Shown here piece by piece: positions 46,842 to 59,774 of a stretch of 64,000 nucleotides of DNA. The position numbers were made by a program, and so were the translations under genes. The DNA is from Tolypeutes matacus (lineage: Eukaryota > Chordata > Mammalia > Cingulata > Chlamyphoridae), in NCBI GenBank assembly GCA_026826555.1, contig JAKSZT010017954.1, forward strand, positions 6,710,747-6,774,746, in the 5' to 3' direction. The notes under the pieces are model-generated. The model was given only the letters and a program-made list of their open reading frames with translations, searched no databases and was not told where the DNA came from. The number at the start of each line of letters is the position of its first letter. Within the stretch, counting starts at the first letter, position 1.

Positions 46842-47970
46842 AGTAAATAAAATATTTTTGGATTGGTTTGGATAATTCTTGATGAGAAAATGCTGAAACA
46901 TTTTAATTAGCTCAGTTTAAGCTCAAGTCCCTCTTGCAGTGGTACTGTTGTAGGTAATGTTAGACTGTTGCTTCTTTTTCCTGCAGGCACTATAGCTCAG
47001 AGTAGGTATCTGTGTAAATGTAGAAAGATGCTGAGAAAGCCTATTGTAAAAAGGGATCGATAAGAATTTTAAAAATTAACTGTGACTAAAATTCTTTTCT
47101 AAGACATCATCTATAAGGAGAGGGCATATGGTAAGGAATAACTGGCTCATATTTCCCCCCTCCCCCAATATCTTCCTTACCTGCCCTGAATCTCCTACTT
47201 TATTCTGGAGAGAGGGTACAGTTCCATCACCAAGCAAGAAACACATATTCTCACTTCTCTTCAGATCATAGTGTTCACAATTGAGTTTATTAAATACCTT
47301 TAAATATTTTGTGGTTTGATGAGGAACCAGTACATTTGGTCAGACATCCCTTTCGTTAGTAAGAGAAATGTAATGTCATTTAAGCTTAGAACAAATTGAA
47401 AAAATAGTCCATGCACTTGCATGTGACAGTGTGTATAGTGCAGATCAAAGGTTCAAAGGAAATTATATTTCAGTGCCATGAACACAATAGAGACTTAGCC
47501 ACTGTAATTGACAGGGAACTTAAATGGTATTCTTTAAAGGCTAGCAGTTCATAGACTGCTTCCATTCATGTCTGACACCAGCAAGCTCTTAATACTGCTG
47601 TATGTACTTATTTATTGATTAGACCATTTAAGTAGTAAGACATGAGAAAGTGAACACTATTATCTGGTAATTGACCATATTGGAGAGTTAAGTGTTCTGA
47701 CAAGGAACTAAGTGTGTTTAACCTTCAGATAAGATCAATTTTAAGATAATGCAGTACCTACCTTGGTAAGGAACCAAAGCTGCTAAGAAACTTTGTATTC
47801 TAGGTGCTTCTAAAACAATGCTGTTTTGATGACAACTCTCATAGTTAAATCATCAGATTTGTTTCTGAGAGCCATTGGTATCCCAGAGCAACCTGTAAAG
47901 GGGTTACTAACTTTCATACTGTACTTAGGATAAAAGCTCAAATGGAACGGATCAATGGTAAGCAGCGTTG
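46842..47970. other. Unassigned DNA
   Basis: No gene or clear repeat recognised. Confidence 0.4.
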
Positions 47971-47974
47971 CTCA

Positions 47975-49030
47975 GACATTCATTCATTCATTTAAGAAGC
48001 AACTTTTGGGTACCTTCCATGTGCCAATCATCATGCTGGATTCTAGGACTCTGAAGACTAGTAAGATACATGCATAGACTTGGAGGAATTTACATTCCAG
48101 GAAAATAGTTTCCAACTTTGTTTTATCCATTAAATCTTTAAAACCAAAGCTTATGTGAATCCTTTGTTTCTAATGTGCAACAGAAGGGTTCCCAAATCCT
48201 GTCTTCTTTGCCTCTGATCCTTTTCCTGTGTGCTCATTGAACGTAGTTTGAAACTGACTTCTCTTGGGGACAGATCCATAAGCAAATACCACAACTCGTG
48301 ATAAGTGATGTAATAGAAGTAAGAACAAAACTGATAAGAGAGCATGGAAAAAGGATATGGCTGAATCTGCATGCAAGTTTGGGAAAGTCTTCACAGAGGA
48401 AGTGACTTTGAACTCTGTCATGTTGGATGAGTAGATGCTCATTAGAGAAAGGGGGTGGTTCAAGGTAGTGTAGACAGCATGTAAAGGCTATGGTGTGCTT
48501 GGGGAGCTAGCTAGTCCTGCTTACATGTCTGCAATAGAGGTGTTTAGAAAGGAATTGTGGGAGATAAATCAGGAAAGTAGGTTAGGCTGGAAATCCTGTA
48601 AACAGCAGTAGCTTTTAATCAGAAGAGTAAAATAATCAGATTTGAATTTTTGTGAGGTGATACTGGCAACCACAGGAATCCACAGGGGGGCATTTTAGAT
48701 AAGAGGTGATGTAGTTTCACCTAGGGCAATAATAGTGATATTTGAAAAGAAGGAACATTCCGGAATTAGGAATTAAGTGGTGATAATTGACATATCTGTG
48801 TCACTAAATGTGAAGTACTAGGGAACCATGACAGAGGAGTTAAGGGTGACTCTTGAGATACCTAACCCTGAGGACTGCATTGATGGTGATTTGCATTACA
48901 GGGGAAGGATTGAGATGAAGATAAGATTAGGGGGGAATTAGTTCTGTTTGAAGGTGTTGAGTTTGAGGTGCCTGTGGGACATCCAGGTGGGGAGCTTTAG
49001 CTGACAACTGAAGAAAAGAACGGGGTTAGA
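47975..49030 (-). repeat. Long L2 element, decayed
   Basis: It starts with 'cattcattcattcattta' and 'gtgccaatcatcatgctgga', continues with 'gaggaatttacattccag', and later has 'ttgagtttgaggtgcctgtg' and 'ggacatccaggtggggag', all antisense L2. Chance ORFs across it are not genes. Confidence 0.7.
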
Positions 49031-49469
49031 AATACCGATTTATAAAGCAGTTCTTGAAAATGTAGGCTTGCGTATGCTCATTAGTGCTGCCTAGAAGAGT
49101 GCTGTTACGCAAAGCAAGCAGTCAGAGGTGTTACTTGATGTGCAGGGAAGAGTGGTTTTGCAAAAGAAAAGAGAGTTTTCATAAAGAAAGGACATCTTCC
49201 CAAGGCCACTGGCTTTGAAAGCTAGAGGGCCACTGACCTTAGGCAAGAACTGTTTCAGTGTAATGATGAGGGTGGAGGACGGGTTAGAATATTTCAAAAA
49301 GGTTGATGAAATGTAAGGTATGGAAGTGAGAAAATGCATGCACACCTAGTGCTTTGGGTGATGGGAATGGAAAGGAGACAGTGGCTAAAGGGACAAGCAA
49401 AGTGGAAAACTGTATATGTGTATGCAGACAAGTTGAATATGTTGGTACGCGGGCGAGAGCCGTCTGTCA

Positions 49470-49675
49470 TTGGGATAGTTAGGGCTTTGGAATGGCAAAT
49501 TTCAAGTCTGCCATTCACTAGATCCTAACTTAAAGCAAGGTCTTCTATGAGATTCTGATTCATCTTGTATAAAACAAGATTAGTACTACCTATATTTTGG
49601 AGTTTTGTAAAGATTAAATGAAATAATGGTATGAAAAGTACCTAGAACACAGAAGGCACTAAATAAGTGGTAATT
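49470..49675 (+). repeat. MIR element
   Basis: Sense MIR: 'caagtctgccattcactag', 'ttttgtaaagattaaatgaa', 'aagtacctagaacacagaag' and 'gcactaaataagtgg'. Confidence 0.75.
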
Positions 49676-49879
49676 TGTTTTGTTTTGTTTTCCTATAAGG
49701 AAAAGAGAGATTAAAGATACAAGAGAGGGAGAGGATGAAATATATGGCCTCAGAGAAAGGAGGCAGGTGGAGCCTGAGATCTGGAACCAGGGATAGAGGG
49801 ATAGCTTCAAAAGTGGGGAAGGACATATCTTCCTGGGTAATAGAAGGGAAGGACAATTTAAGTTACGCTGCAGTGACAT

Positions 49880-50140
49880 ATAGCCCTCAAATCTAAATCT
49901 GTTGATGCAGCAAACAAAGATTATTTCTCACTCATGTTCCACGTCCAGCACTCATCTTAGCCACTCAAGGTCTCAGGCGGATGGAGTGCTCCAGCTCAGC
50001 ATTTGCTTTCACAGTTATCGCAGAACAAGTCACATGGTTACCTTCTACCTCAAGGGGGCAAGAAAGTGCCTAGAAGTGGAGGAAGAGGGGCAGGAAATAT
50101 TTGGTGAACAGCCAATGACTAGCAAAATGGGTAAAGCTTT
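49880..50140 (+). mobile_element. Possible ancient hAT-type DNA transposon
   Basis: 'aagattatttctcactcatg', 'gaacaagtcacatggttacc' and 'ctcaagggggcaagaaagtg' resemble a dispersed mammalian DNA element that I remember but cannot name. The 87-codon ORF here is not supported. Confidence 0.4.
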
Positions 50141-50861
50141 AGGTAGAAGTAAATGTGGAGGGTGATGCCAGTGTTGTCTCTTTTCTTTGTGAAGGAGAGA
50201 GCAAAAGTATGATCCACTAGGAATGGAAGTATGGGTTTGACAAGAGAGGTAAGTATTTAGAACAGCCATTTGTTAAAATAATTAAACAGGAACATAGCAG
50301 CTAAGGAAAAGGAAGTTGTGCTGGTTAAATATTTATCATTAAGGCTCCATACAGAACGGAATGGTAAAGCAGCTGTGATTCAGTTTCTTGGTTCAGCTGT
50401 AGCTTAAAATTAGAAGCTGCCCATCAATAATTTTCCCAGGGGAGTGATTCTACTGTAACAGCATATAGCCTAGAGAGAAAGGAAATGCACAAAGAGCAGG
50501 CTTTCTTGGAATGGGGAGGGAAACCACCACAGAGAGAGATTGATTGTACATCTATCCCTGGAAATAAAAATGAGTACTCTTTTATCAGTCAATCTGTAAG
50601 CACTTCTGCTGCTGGCCTAGTATTTTGACACTGTGGAAAACAAGAGAAGTTTATGACTTTATCCTTGCTTGTGATGGATAATGTGGTCAAAGTGACAAAG
50701 CTCATGCTGTGAGTTTGGGGGGTTGTTTCATGTATATCACTTATTGCCCTAATTAGTGAAATTTGAGGAAAGGGTTTCATGGAATAGAAGAGATTAAAAA
50801 CTAGACCTTGTGCCACAATAAAAGACACAGAAGAGAGACAGTGAAAGAAGCAGCAAAATCA

Positions 50862-51050
50862 GGGAGCTGAGGTGGCGCAAGAGATTGAGCAGCCTCTCTC
50901 CACTCTGGAAGGTCCCAGGATCACTTCCCATTGCCACCTAAAGAGAAGACAAGCAGACACAGAAGAACACAGAGAAAGCAGACAGTGAGTGCAAAACAAT
51001 GGGGGGCTGGGAGGATAATAAATAAATAAATCTTTAAAAAAAAAAAAAAA
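50862..51050 (+). mobile_element. DAS-type SINE with full tail
   Basis: tRNA-like head 'gggagctgaggtggcgcaag', B-box-like 'aggatcacttccc', spacer 'agagaagacaagcagacaca', then 'ataaataaataaatctt' and an A-run. The target duplication is not clear. Confidence 0.87.
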
Positions 51051-51059
51051 CAAATAAGA

Positions 51060-51540
51060 CCTTGAAGTATATGTTTAACTTGGAGGGTATATGTAAAAGG
51101 GAGGGAGGTTATCGCATGAGGAGTGGCACTGGGACAAGGTACACTGGACCAACTGGGGAGAACATATATTGGGACAGACCAGTTAAAAGACTTCACAGTA
51201 ATCCAGATGTCCTCTTTTCATCTACTCTCCACTAGAATATAATGACTCCCTATTACCTTTACAATGATGTCCCCATCTTAGTCTTGTTTGGACATGCACT
51301 ATTTGAAAGGACTGAATGTCCAAACTAGATACCCAAAGGATATTAGGGTAGGGGAAATTGGGATATGTTGGAACGAGAGGTCAGACCCATGAGGTACAGT
51401 TAGAATGAAAAGATCTCACCAGAAGGCTCGGTTCAGGAGTATAGCCCAGAACTTTGCAGGGTCTGTAACAAAGCCAGACAAGACCCCAGCCCCAGTCAGA
51501 GACTGGAGGCTAGGTGAGTTTTAAGACAGACATCAAAGCA
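51060..51540. other. Unassigned DNA
   Basis: No gene or clear repeat recognised. Confidence 0.4.
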
Positions 51541-51554
51541 GAAATGCTATTTTC

Positions 51555-52385
51555 TTTTCTTTTCTTTTTAGTAGTTTTATTGAGATATAATTCACATACA
51601 ACATAATTTACCCATTGAAAGTGTTTAATTTAATGGATTTTTTGTATATTTGCAGAGTTTTGCATTCATCACTCATCACATCATACATTTTAGAGCAGTT
51701 TCCTTACTCCAAAAAGAAAAGCTCCACACCCCTTAGTGCATTCACCACTACAATTTTAGAATATTTATTACCCAAAAAAGAAACTCTGTACCCTTAGTTG
51801 TCACCTCCCATTCCCCAAACACACCTCACCGTTAGGCAACCACTAATCTACTTTCTGTCTCTAGAGATTTGCCTAATTTGGACATTTCATATAAATGCAA
51901 TAAAAAATATGTTGCCTCTTGTGACTGGCTTCTTTCACTTACGATAATTTGTTCAAGGTTTATCTGTGTTGTAGCATGTATCAGTGTGTCATCCTTTTTA
52001 TGGCTAAATAATATTCCATTTTTTATTTTATAAATAAAATACCACATTTTATTTATCCATTCAACAGTGATGGACATTTAGGAGCTTTCTACTTTTGGAC
52101 TGTTATGAAGAATGGTATGAGCATTAATTTACAAGTTTTTATGTAGACATATATTTTCATTTCCCTTGGGTATATACCTAAGAGTGGAGCTCTGGATCAT
52201 ATGATATCTCTATATTTAATCATTTGAGTAACTGCCAGGCTGGTTTCCAAAGTGCTGCATCATTTTACATTCCACCAGCAATGTATGAATGTACCAATTT
52301 CTCACATTCTCACCAACACTTAACTCTTTTTTATTATAGCCCATCTCGTGGTTTTGATTTCCATATCCCTAGTCAGAAACCCTAT
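51555..52385 (-). mobile_element. Old LINE-1 3' end
   Basis: Antisense L1: 'gttttattgagatataattc', 'tttttatggctaaataatat', 'gaggaactgccaggctg'-like 'gagtaactgccaggctgg' and 'ccaccagcaatgtatgaatg'. It begins with a T-rich tail. Confidence 0.88.
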
Positions 52386-52589
52386 TTTCAAAACTAAAAG
52401 TAAAAGGCAGGTTTGGGGACTTTGGCAGAAGCCTTAACTAAGAAGTATCTGGAGACCAATATGAACAAAGGAGGATTTCAGGCAATTCAAGACCGATACA
52501 GTTGAGGTAGCCTATTATGGTTTGTCTAGCCTGTGGTATTGCCATGTTCCACAGTAATGAATCAACAGAGATTACTATTCTGTAGATTA

Positions 52590-52770
52590 TTTGTTCTCAT
52601 TCCTTAACTGCATTCAATTAGAGTCACCTGGAAATGTTATAAAAATGCCAGTACTCAGACCCTATACCTGTCCAATTGAACCAGAATATCCAGCGGAATA
52701 GCCCCGGTACCAGTATTTTTTTAAATCTCATGTAACATGATTCTAATTCCTGGTAAGGATTGAAAGCCAA
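52590..52770 (+). mobile_element. MER5-like hAT fragment
   Basis: 'cattcaattagagtcacctg', 'atgccagtactcagacccta', and 'aacatgattctaattcctgg' follow the order of a MER5A-type MITE. Confidence 0.6.
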
Positions 52771-52774
52771 CAGT

Positions 52775-55160
52775 AGCAGGATTCAATCATAGAATAAATT
52801 TGCTGATTGTATGTACTTCTCAGTTAACTGTCTTTATTTTGACCTGTAAGCTTTCCTGAGATACCTATGTAACTGAATTTGGCCAAAAAAAATTTGAGAC
52901 ATGAATGCAGTGTGCACAGACAACCTGAATAATAGCAGAGAGAAAACCCAGTGTGTAATTCATAAAATAAACTTCTCTCCCAGCTAATCCCCCAAATTAA
53001 AAGTTTGGTCAAAGAATTGAGTTTTCTCATTTCTTCTATTGGCTCCCCATGAGGCACTCATTTATTTCCAATTATTTTTATCTCTTTGAATTAAAAAACT
53101 ATTGATGCTTTTCCAGGTAATGAATCATTTCATTGATTAGTTTATGTATTATAAGGCATTAATTTGATGTAACAGGTCACTGATAGATTTCCCAATAGTT
53201 GGCTCTAGGTATGAGCGTCTCTTTTGGTTGTATTGGTTTGAACAGATACCATTTCTATGTGAACCTTGACCTTTCTAATTGACCTGATGCATCCAGATTT
53301 CAGGGAGTAGATAATTCAAGGTGATGTTCCACTACTATAACATCACTGGTTTCTCTAGGACTAGGGTATGTTTAATTCTCTATAGGGATTTAGGGCCATT
53401 TGTATCTTCTATTTAAATTGTAGCTCTATTCATAAAACTGGAAAGGATGAGAACTGACCTGGGATATTATCCCTTTAGATTGGCACCAAATTTTAAGTCA
53501 TGAAAGTATGAATTTTCATTGCCTGGGCCCTTCTTGAAAGGGATCAGATGTCCCCTGACTTACATTTGAGCTACATGGTTTCAGAAAATGAAAACTCATA
53601 TTCCAGAAAGAAGAAGTAGGCAATGCAGAAATGTTAGTAATCCAACTTATGTTCAAATGCCATCCAGGCCAGGGACTAGCCTTTCGTTTCACTGAAGATT
53701 GAGATTTCTTACGTTAAGTTTTTTTAAAGAAAAGGGCAAGGGAAAGGAAGGTCAGGATGAGGGATATGGAGGAAGGTGTTAGTGTTTTTGTTAAGGGAAT
53801 AATATTCACCTTACTAGAACTACTCAAAATCTGTGCAATAATCCAGGCCACCTCTTCCTTCAAAAACAAACTGTGTCCTGTTTGTATTTGGTCTCAGATA
53901 GGTTCTATCTAAATTAAATGCAAGTTTGGCATGTCGAGCTATTGGTGTGAAGTGCATTGTAGACAAAATTGAAATGGAAACAATGGAGAGTAAACATGTT
54001 TTAGACATCAGTATCTCTTAATTAGCTAGATTTCTATTTCTTGGACTCTTATTGTGTATCTCATCTTTGCTTCTTCTTTGTTTTCTTTTTCTTTTCCTTC
54101 TTTATTTCTCCTTTCTTTCTTCCTCCTCCTCCTCCTATTTTTTTAATAAAACCATTTGCTTATAAACTGCAACCTGGAAAGAAAATGGGAGTATGTTATA
54201 TATCCTTAAGATCTAAAAGGAAAAGAAACTAACCCTGTGAATAACTTCCACTTTGAGCATTTAGGCTGGTTGCAGGGCCCAGGGAACTAATCTACTGAAT
54301 TCGGAAGGATATGGAACCATTTGTCCTGGGAGAAGCAGTACACTAAAAAGAAGAGGAAGAAGTTATGGAGGAGGGTGAGGCTCTGCTGATGAAAGTAGCT
54401 GTCAAATTAGCAGGTTTGGAAGTTGTAGTGCATATTGTTATAAGCTGCTCAAGTTCACACCAGAGCAACCCAGCTCCATCCGTCTTTCTCAGTTTACATT
54501 TTAATTGGCTTGTAGTTAAGTTTTTTAAACACTGCGAGATTGCTGACATACACTGTAATATGTGAATAATTTATGGAGGTTGCTCAAGACAAGCTTTTTC
54601 TTTGATTTGAGAATCCAAGGGGAAGGGGAAGAAGCAAGATGAGACTGTCTGGGAGGGGGCAAGGACAGAAGAGTAGACACAACTGCATATTGTGTGCTGG
54701 ATGTTAAATGTTTCTGCTTGTGTAGTCAGTAGCATTTGGGATTTCAGGGAGGTTTGTACAATACGATCTTATTAGTAACAATTCTGTCAAGGGAGCACCC
54801 AATTAAAGTGAATTGGGTTTATGACTCCCTCTTGGTTTCTTAAAATATGTGGTTATAAAATCTCTTTGATGTGAGTATTAGATAATAAGGGTGGATTTTG
54901 TTTTGGTTTTGGTGTTTTTTTTTTTTTTCGTTGGTTTTAATAATTCCTACTACTACTGAGAATTCACTTGTTTATAAATGCAGGAGTAGGCATTTTCCCC
55001 AAACTCTCTTTCTCTTTTCTCCTCTCACAGTAATCTAGAGAAGATGGAACTGGTATCAGCAAGCCATCATTCTAGCTAAGAACTTGACTGCCTTGAGGAG
55101 TGGTTTGCCGGACAACTCTGATTCTAGAATACCACCGAATTAAGACCTGCAGGAGAATCC
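52775..55160. other. Unassigned DNA with a pyrimidine-rich tract
   Basis: 54065-54135 is CT-rich and ends in a TCC repeat. A T-run lies at 54914-54928. No gene recognised. Confidence 0.4.
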
Positions 55161-55164
55161 TCTT

Positions 55165-55570
55165 TCCTTCTAAAATATAATTTTTTTTTCATTAGAAAAA
55201 GAGTATATTATACAAAATTTGGAGAGTGTAAAGAAAAGAATAAAAATCACCCATAACTCCCACTCCCATTGATAATGATTGGTTAAGCTTGTTTACATCA
55301 TTCCAGCCTTTTTTCTATTCATACATAGTGAACATAGTTGGAATCGTATATACTATTTAGAATTCATCCTTTTCCACCAAATGCTATCTCATGAGCATTT
55401 TATCATATAAGTAAATAGTTTAAAGTGCCATTTTTAATGACTACATAATATGTGTGTATTTTATGTGAATTTATTGTTTTATCTAACTTATTTCCTACTA
55501 TTGAAATGATGTATTGTTTATAATTTTATCCATTTTAAATAGGGAAGCAATAAATATATTTTTTAGTTAA
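55165..55570 (-). mobile_element. Old LINE-1 fragment
   Basis: Antisense: 'gtgtaaagaaaagaataaaa', 'tcacccataactcccactcc', 'catcattccagccttttttc' and 'taatgactacataatatgtg' match old L1 3' sequence. Confidence 0.7.
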
Positions 55571-55574
55571 ATCT

Positions 55575-56685
55575 TGATTTTGGGGGGAAGTTCCTAGAAG
55601 AAGTTCTACACGAGTCTGAGGAGGGTACCAGCAGTGGTCTGAAGAGTCTGAGGAAACTCTGGGTTTGAGGGAAAAAAATCTGAGGAAATGACCAGCAACC
55701 CCTCAAGAGCAATTTTGTCTTGAAAAGAGGGATGAAACCCAGATTTTTAAATTAATGAAATTAATTGCTTCCTATTTTTTTTTAAAATTGATGATGACAT
55801 TCAATCCAGGATTCTTTGAAATTATTAAGATTTTTTTTTTCCTTGTGGTGTTTCTTACCCACAAAACCTGTTAGGATTAATGTAGATGATTTTTTTCGTT
55901 GCCAATTGGTATATAACTACCTACGACTTGATGTAATCAGCTGAGATGCTGCAGATGTATTGCCTGTCAACTCCAATAAAAAAAGTGGGCAGGTAAGTAA
56001 AGGGACGTCTTACTGTTAAACTTACAGTCAAATGATTATAAGTAACATTTAGTTTGATGTATAATCAAAGGGCAGGAAAATCATTGTTTAGGCAGGAGGA
56101 GCTTTTTGAAAGAGTGAAAAGGAAAATGATTTTATTGGGGTTGAGATGAGTGGCCTATCAATTGACACAAAGTTTTCCTTTTTAAAAATATATTCATATA
56201 TTAGAAATAAGGTGAAAGACATAAGGCCTTAAGATTTCCTCTCAGTTTGATATCTTTTCCACGTAAGGTAGCTAAGTCCATATCCTCATGCAGCTCTAGG
56301 AGATAGGCTTTTTCCCCTAAGATCAGGCCTGGCTTCAAGGTCATCCAATGTGTATGTGCATGTGCAGGCATGCACATGTGTTTATGTGTGTATGTAGACC
56401 GTAAGGAGATGAAGCAGGAACTTCTTAAAGGAAGTGTTGCGCTGCAAATGGGTAGCTGCTGTCTGTAGACCCAGAAAGCCCCTGACAGTACAACAGCCTT
56501 TGGGAATAGCTGCTCCAAGGCAAGCCCTTTAGCTGCTCCTTCCTAGGAATGCCCCGAGGCTCTCTGCGCCTTAGGATGGGAATACACACGCTGAGGGCAG
56601 TGAGCTTGTAGTCAGAGCCTTTGTCATACTCAGTTCTTTCAGAGGGAAGATGTATCTCAAAGACACTATACCTTTTATATAGAGA
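55575..56685. other. Unassigned DNA
   Basis: No gene recognised. The 105-codon minus ORF (56518-56201) crosses a 'tgtgcatgtgcaggcatgca' simple stretch and has no domain. Confidence 0.4.
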
Positions 56686-56689
56686 GAGG

Positions 56690-56835
56690 GAAAGAAGTTG
56701 TAGGTTTACGAAAAATCATGCATAAAATACAGAGGTCCCATATACCACCCTATTATTAACACCTTGTATTAGTTTGGTACATTTGTTGTAATTCATGAAA
56801 TATTTTTATAATTGTACTATTAACTTGTATCCAAA
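56690..56835 (-). mobile_element. LINE-1 3' fragment
   Basis: 'gtaggtttacgaaaaatcat', 'atacagaggtcccatatacc', 'cttgtattagtttggtacat' is antisense L1 3' sequence. Confidence 0.7.
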
Positions 56836-56839
56836 AGAC

Positions 56840-57915
56840 ACAATACCTATTTAAGTGTCTAAAGACTTGTGAGGCAAAGAATGTATTTATAGTGTATATT
56901 TTTTCTATCTCAAAATCATAAGGATACAAGAGATGAGAGCTATTAGTACCATAAAAGTCTTTGTTTGGAGGTTCTTTTGGAGGTTCTTTTGGAGGTCACT
57001 GAACCCTGGAATTTCTCCCCTTCCCACCTCACTCTGGAGCCAAGAAGCCAATAACTACATTAAAATGTGTGTATCTGGCAAGGGTGAACCAAGCCCATCT
57101 CATTTAATGATTTTCATGCTTTGTATTGGCTATTCATTATCTCTTCAACAAGAATTTATTTAATGCCAGTTTTGTGCCCAGCAAGGTAAAATGGAATGCA
57201 AGAGAAGGCTTATGTTATGCTCATTACACTTTAGGGCTTTCCAAAAAAAAACAAAGTAAATATGTGATCCACTTACTGTCAATCACAGTATTTTTATTTG
57301 TAATGATTCCATGTTTCAGTTGAAGAAAGTATTTATTATTCTGGGAAAAAAAACATCAGCTGAATTAATGGCAGATTCCAAATGGGTACCAAGCTATATT
57401 CAGAATCCAATTATTTTAAGTTTAAGTTAGATGCAGTTGTTGAGGTTTGCCATCTTTCCTGAAAAGTCTAAATAAGCTGTTTTCAGATTACATACAATAA
57501 TTGGTGCCTACCCTGAGTCTCTCTTTTTGCCAAGTTTCAGCTTATAACCTATTTTAAAGCTTAGTCCTAAACACTCCCAAACCAATGGAACGATGGCAGG
57601 CACCATCTTAACTCATAATATTTTCACAAGAACATGTTAAAACTTAGAATAATGACCAGGTTTGAGAACGGAAATGGGAAAAGAGAGGAGGACACAAGCA
57701 CATTTCTCTACGACTTTTTTTCCTAGATGGCTGAAGAGAGAGAACATTGTTGCTCAGAAAGGGATGAATTAAAAGGAGGCTTCTGCAACAAATTAACATA
57801 TTTGTGGGATGATAATGGGTGATAGGATTGGAGTTTTAAAATGTTCCCATGTGAATATTTTCCAATTCTTTTTCCCTGCCTTTGGTATTAAACACATTGC
57901 TTAATTCTTATCTCC
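56840..57915. other. Unassigned DNA
   Basis: A 12-bp direct repeat (ggaggttctttt, nearly three copies) lies at 56967-56998. No gene recognised. Confidence 0.4.
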
Positions 57916-57920
57916 TAGAC

Positions 57921-58156
57921 CAAGGGTCAGCAAACTTTTTCTGTAAAGACCCAGATAAGATAGTAAATAATTTAGGCATTGTGGGCCACATAGATGTCTG
58001 TCCTATGTTCTTCTTTCCTTTCTTTTTCTTTTCTTTTTTCTTTTATAACACTTTAAAAAATGTAAGAGTTATGCTTAGCTCATAACCTATGCAAAAACTG
58101 ACAGTGGGTTGGATTTTGCCTGCGGACTGTAGTTTGTCAACCTATGCCCTAGAGAA
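57921..58156. mobile_element. Non-autonomous hAT-type DNA transposon
   Basis: Starts 'gggtcagcaaactttttctg' and ends 'gcggactgtagtttgtcaac', so its termini are inverted. 'aggcattgtgggccacatag' is also typical. Flanking ctaga at both ends fits an 8-bp-type duplication that has diverged. A CT-rich simple run lies at 58004-58044. Confidence 0.8.
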
Positions 58157-58159
58157 ATG

Positions 58160-59015
58160 GGGGCTGGGGGGAATCCTAGACGAGCATGCCTGTCATATAT
58201 GCTCACATGATTTTTCTTTTTCTGCTGCTTGCTTTGTTCTCTGCTGGTCACTGGCTGTCTCAGGAGCTAGTCCCTGGAGTCTTGCTCTCTTGTGTGATGT
58301 AATAGTATGAAATGGTGTTTCCAGTGGAAGGCCTGCAGGGGTAAATGCTGCCTCTAATTAACCTGTACATTTAGTGCCATTATCCTTTATCTTGAATGCA
58401 GTTGTGCTAGGGGAGGAAAAGGAAAGTGCTTCATTATAATAACTGTTTCACATTGTCTTATGTTTGTATGATGAAGTACAAAAAGCCTGGAAGATGAAGC
58501 TGTCAGTCACTAAGTGTCAATGGGAGCCTCTTGGTTTTTAGCATTTAATAATCATACTCTTTATGGTAGGTGTTGTTGAATGAAACCTCAGGTCACAAAC
58601 TTTGTCCACAACCTTGACCCAAGAAGACATCTGGCATATGTAAGTTATGGCTAATGTGTACCAATTGGATAATGTCATTGACAAATTGTGGCTTTGTTGA
58701 TGCTTGTTTATTTATTTGCTTGTTGCCTTAATTAGAGTACTTTGGATTGTTATTTGTCTTTTTAGTATGTTTACTGTCTCCCTAATTAGATGTTAAGTAG
58801 TTCTATTACAGCGAATGTGTCTCAAACTTCTTCCATGCCTAAGGTCTGTTGGAACATGATTGTAGGATTTTTGAGTTTGCCAAAGGAACAGCTTTCGCTT
58901 AAGCTGTTTGGAACTTTAAACATTTTTTACCCTTCTTTTCTATTTCATCCTTCCCTGATAAGGTTAATTTTGTAATAAAGAGATCGGTTACTAGATATGA
59001 TGCACAAAAAAGATC
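58160..59015. other. Unassigned DNA, repeat-poor
   Basis: 58320-58800 shows no repeat and several TAATTA/TAATTG-type cores. It could be a conserved non-coding element; that is inference. Confidence 0.35.
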
Positions 59016-59019
59016 AACA

Positions 59020-59225
59020 ACCACAAACATTTATTCATCCTGTATACCAGGCACTAGGCTTAGCTCTTCATATGAATTAATTTATTTAAAGTCCACAATA
59101 TATCTACATATTACAGAAGAGAAAACAAAGGCTTAGAGACGTTACAAAATGTGCTCTAGGTCACAAAGGTAATAAATGGCAGACAGGGATCTACTTCAGA
59201 GTCCATACTTGTAGATACCATGAAT
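59020..59225 (-). repeat. MIR element
   Basis: Antisense MIR: 'aaacatttattcatcctgta', 'ataccaggcactaggcttag', 'tattacagaagagaaaacaa', and 'ggtcacaaaggtaataaatg'. Confidence 0.85.
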
Positions 59226-59603
59226 GCATTCAGAAGAGCAGACTGTATGTGATACCTCATTTTATTCTCACAATGGTTAGAGAGCTTATAATTTTCCAAA
59301 GCATGATGTCATGTTTAAATTTCAAAATGAAATTATTTAAAATAACATGTAAAATTCTTTGAAAGCTCTAAAGTGCTATACAAATGTAAAGTACTCAAAA
59401 TAATCTAGTGATGGACAAATGTTAAAAGCTATAAATATACAGAGCAAAAACCATCTAGAATATTAAACTGTGGTCTAAGCATTATGCAAACTTGCTAGAG
59501 CCTGCCTGGCAATTTTGTTAGAACATTGTTTCATATACCATTTTATTCATACCACTTCTAATCCTTGTTAGGCTTGGCACTGCCTTTTAAAATGCTGTAT
59601 GAA

Positions 59604-59754
59604 AGAAATAAAAATAATAAAAAAAGAAAAAATAAATAAAAAAAAACAAAAAAATAAAAAAAGACAAAAAAATATAAAAATAAAAAAAAGAAAAAATAAA
59701 AAAAAGAAAAAAGAAAAATAAAAAAAAATGAAAAAGAAAAAAATAAAATAAAAT
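59604..59754 (+). mobile_element. Tail-only retrotransposon insertion (A-rich)
   Basis: 151 bp of almost pure A with scattered T, G and C, flanked by a perfect 15-bp duplication aaaatgctgtatgaa at 59589-59603 and 59755-59769. The left junction is TTTT/AAAA, the LINE-1 endonuclease target. No SINE, L1 or mRNA body remains. The Phe-rich ORFs read on the minus strand are artefacts. Confidence 0.88.
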
Positions 59755-59774
59755 AAAATGCTGTATGAATTTCT

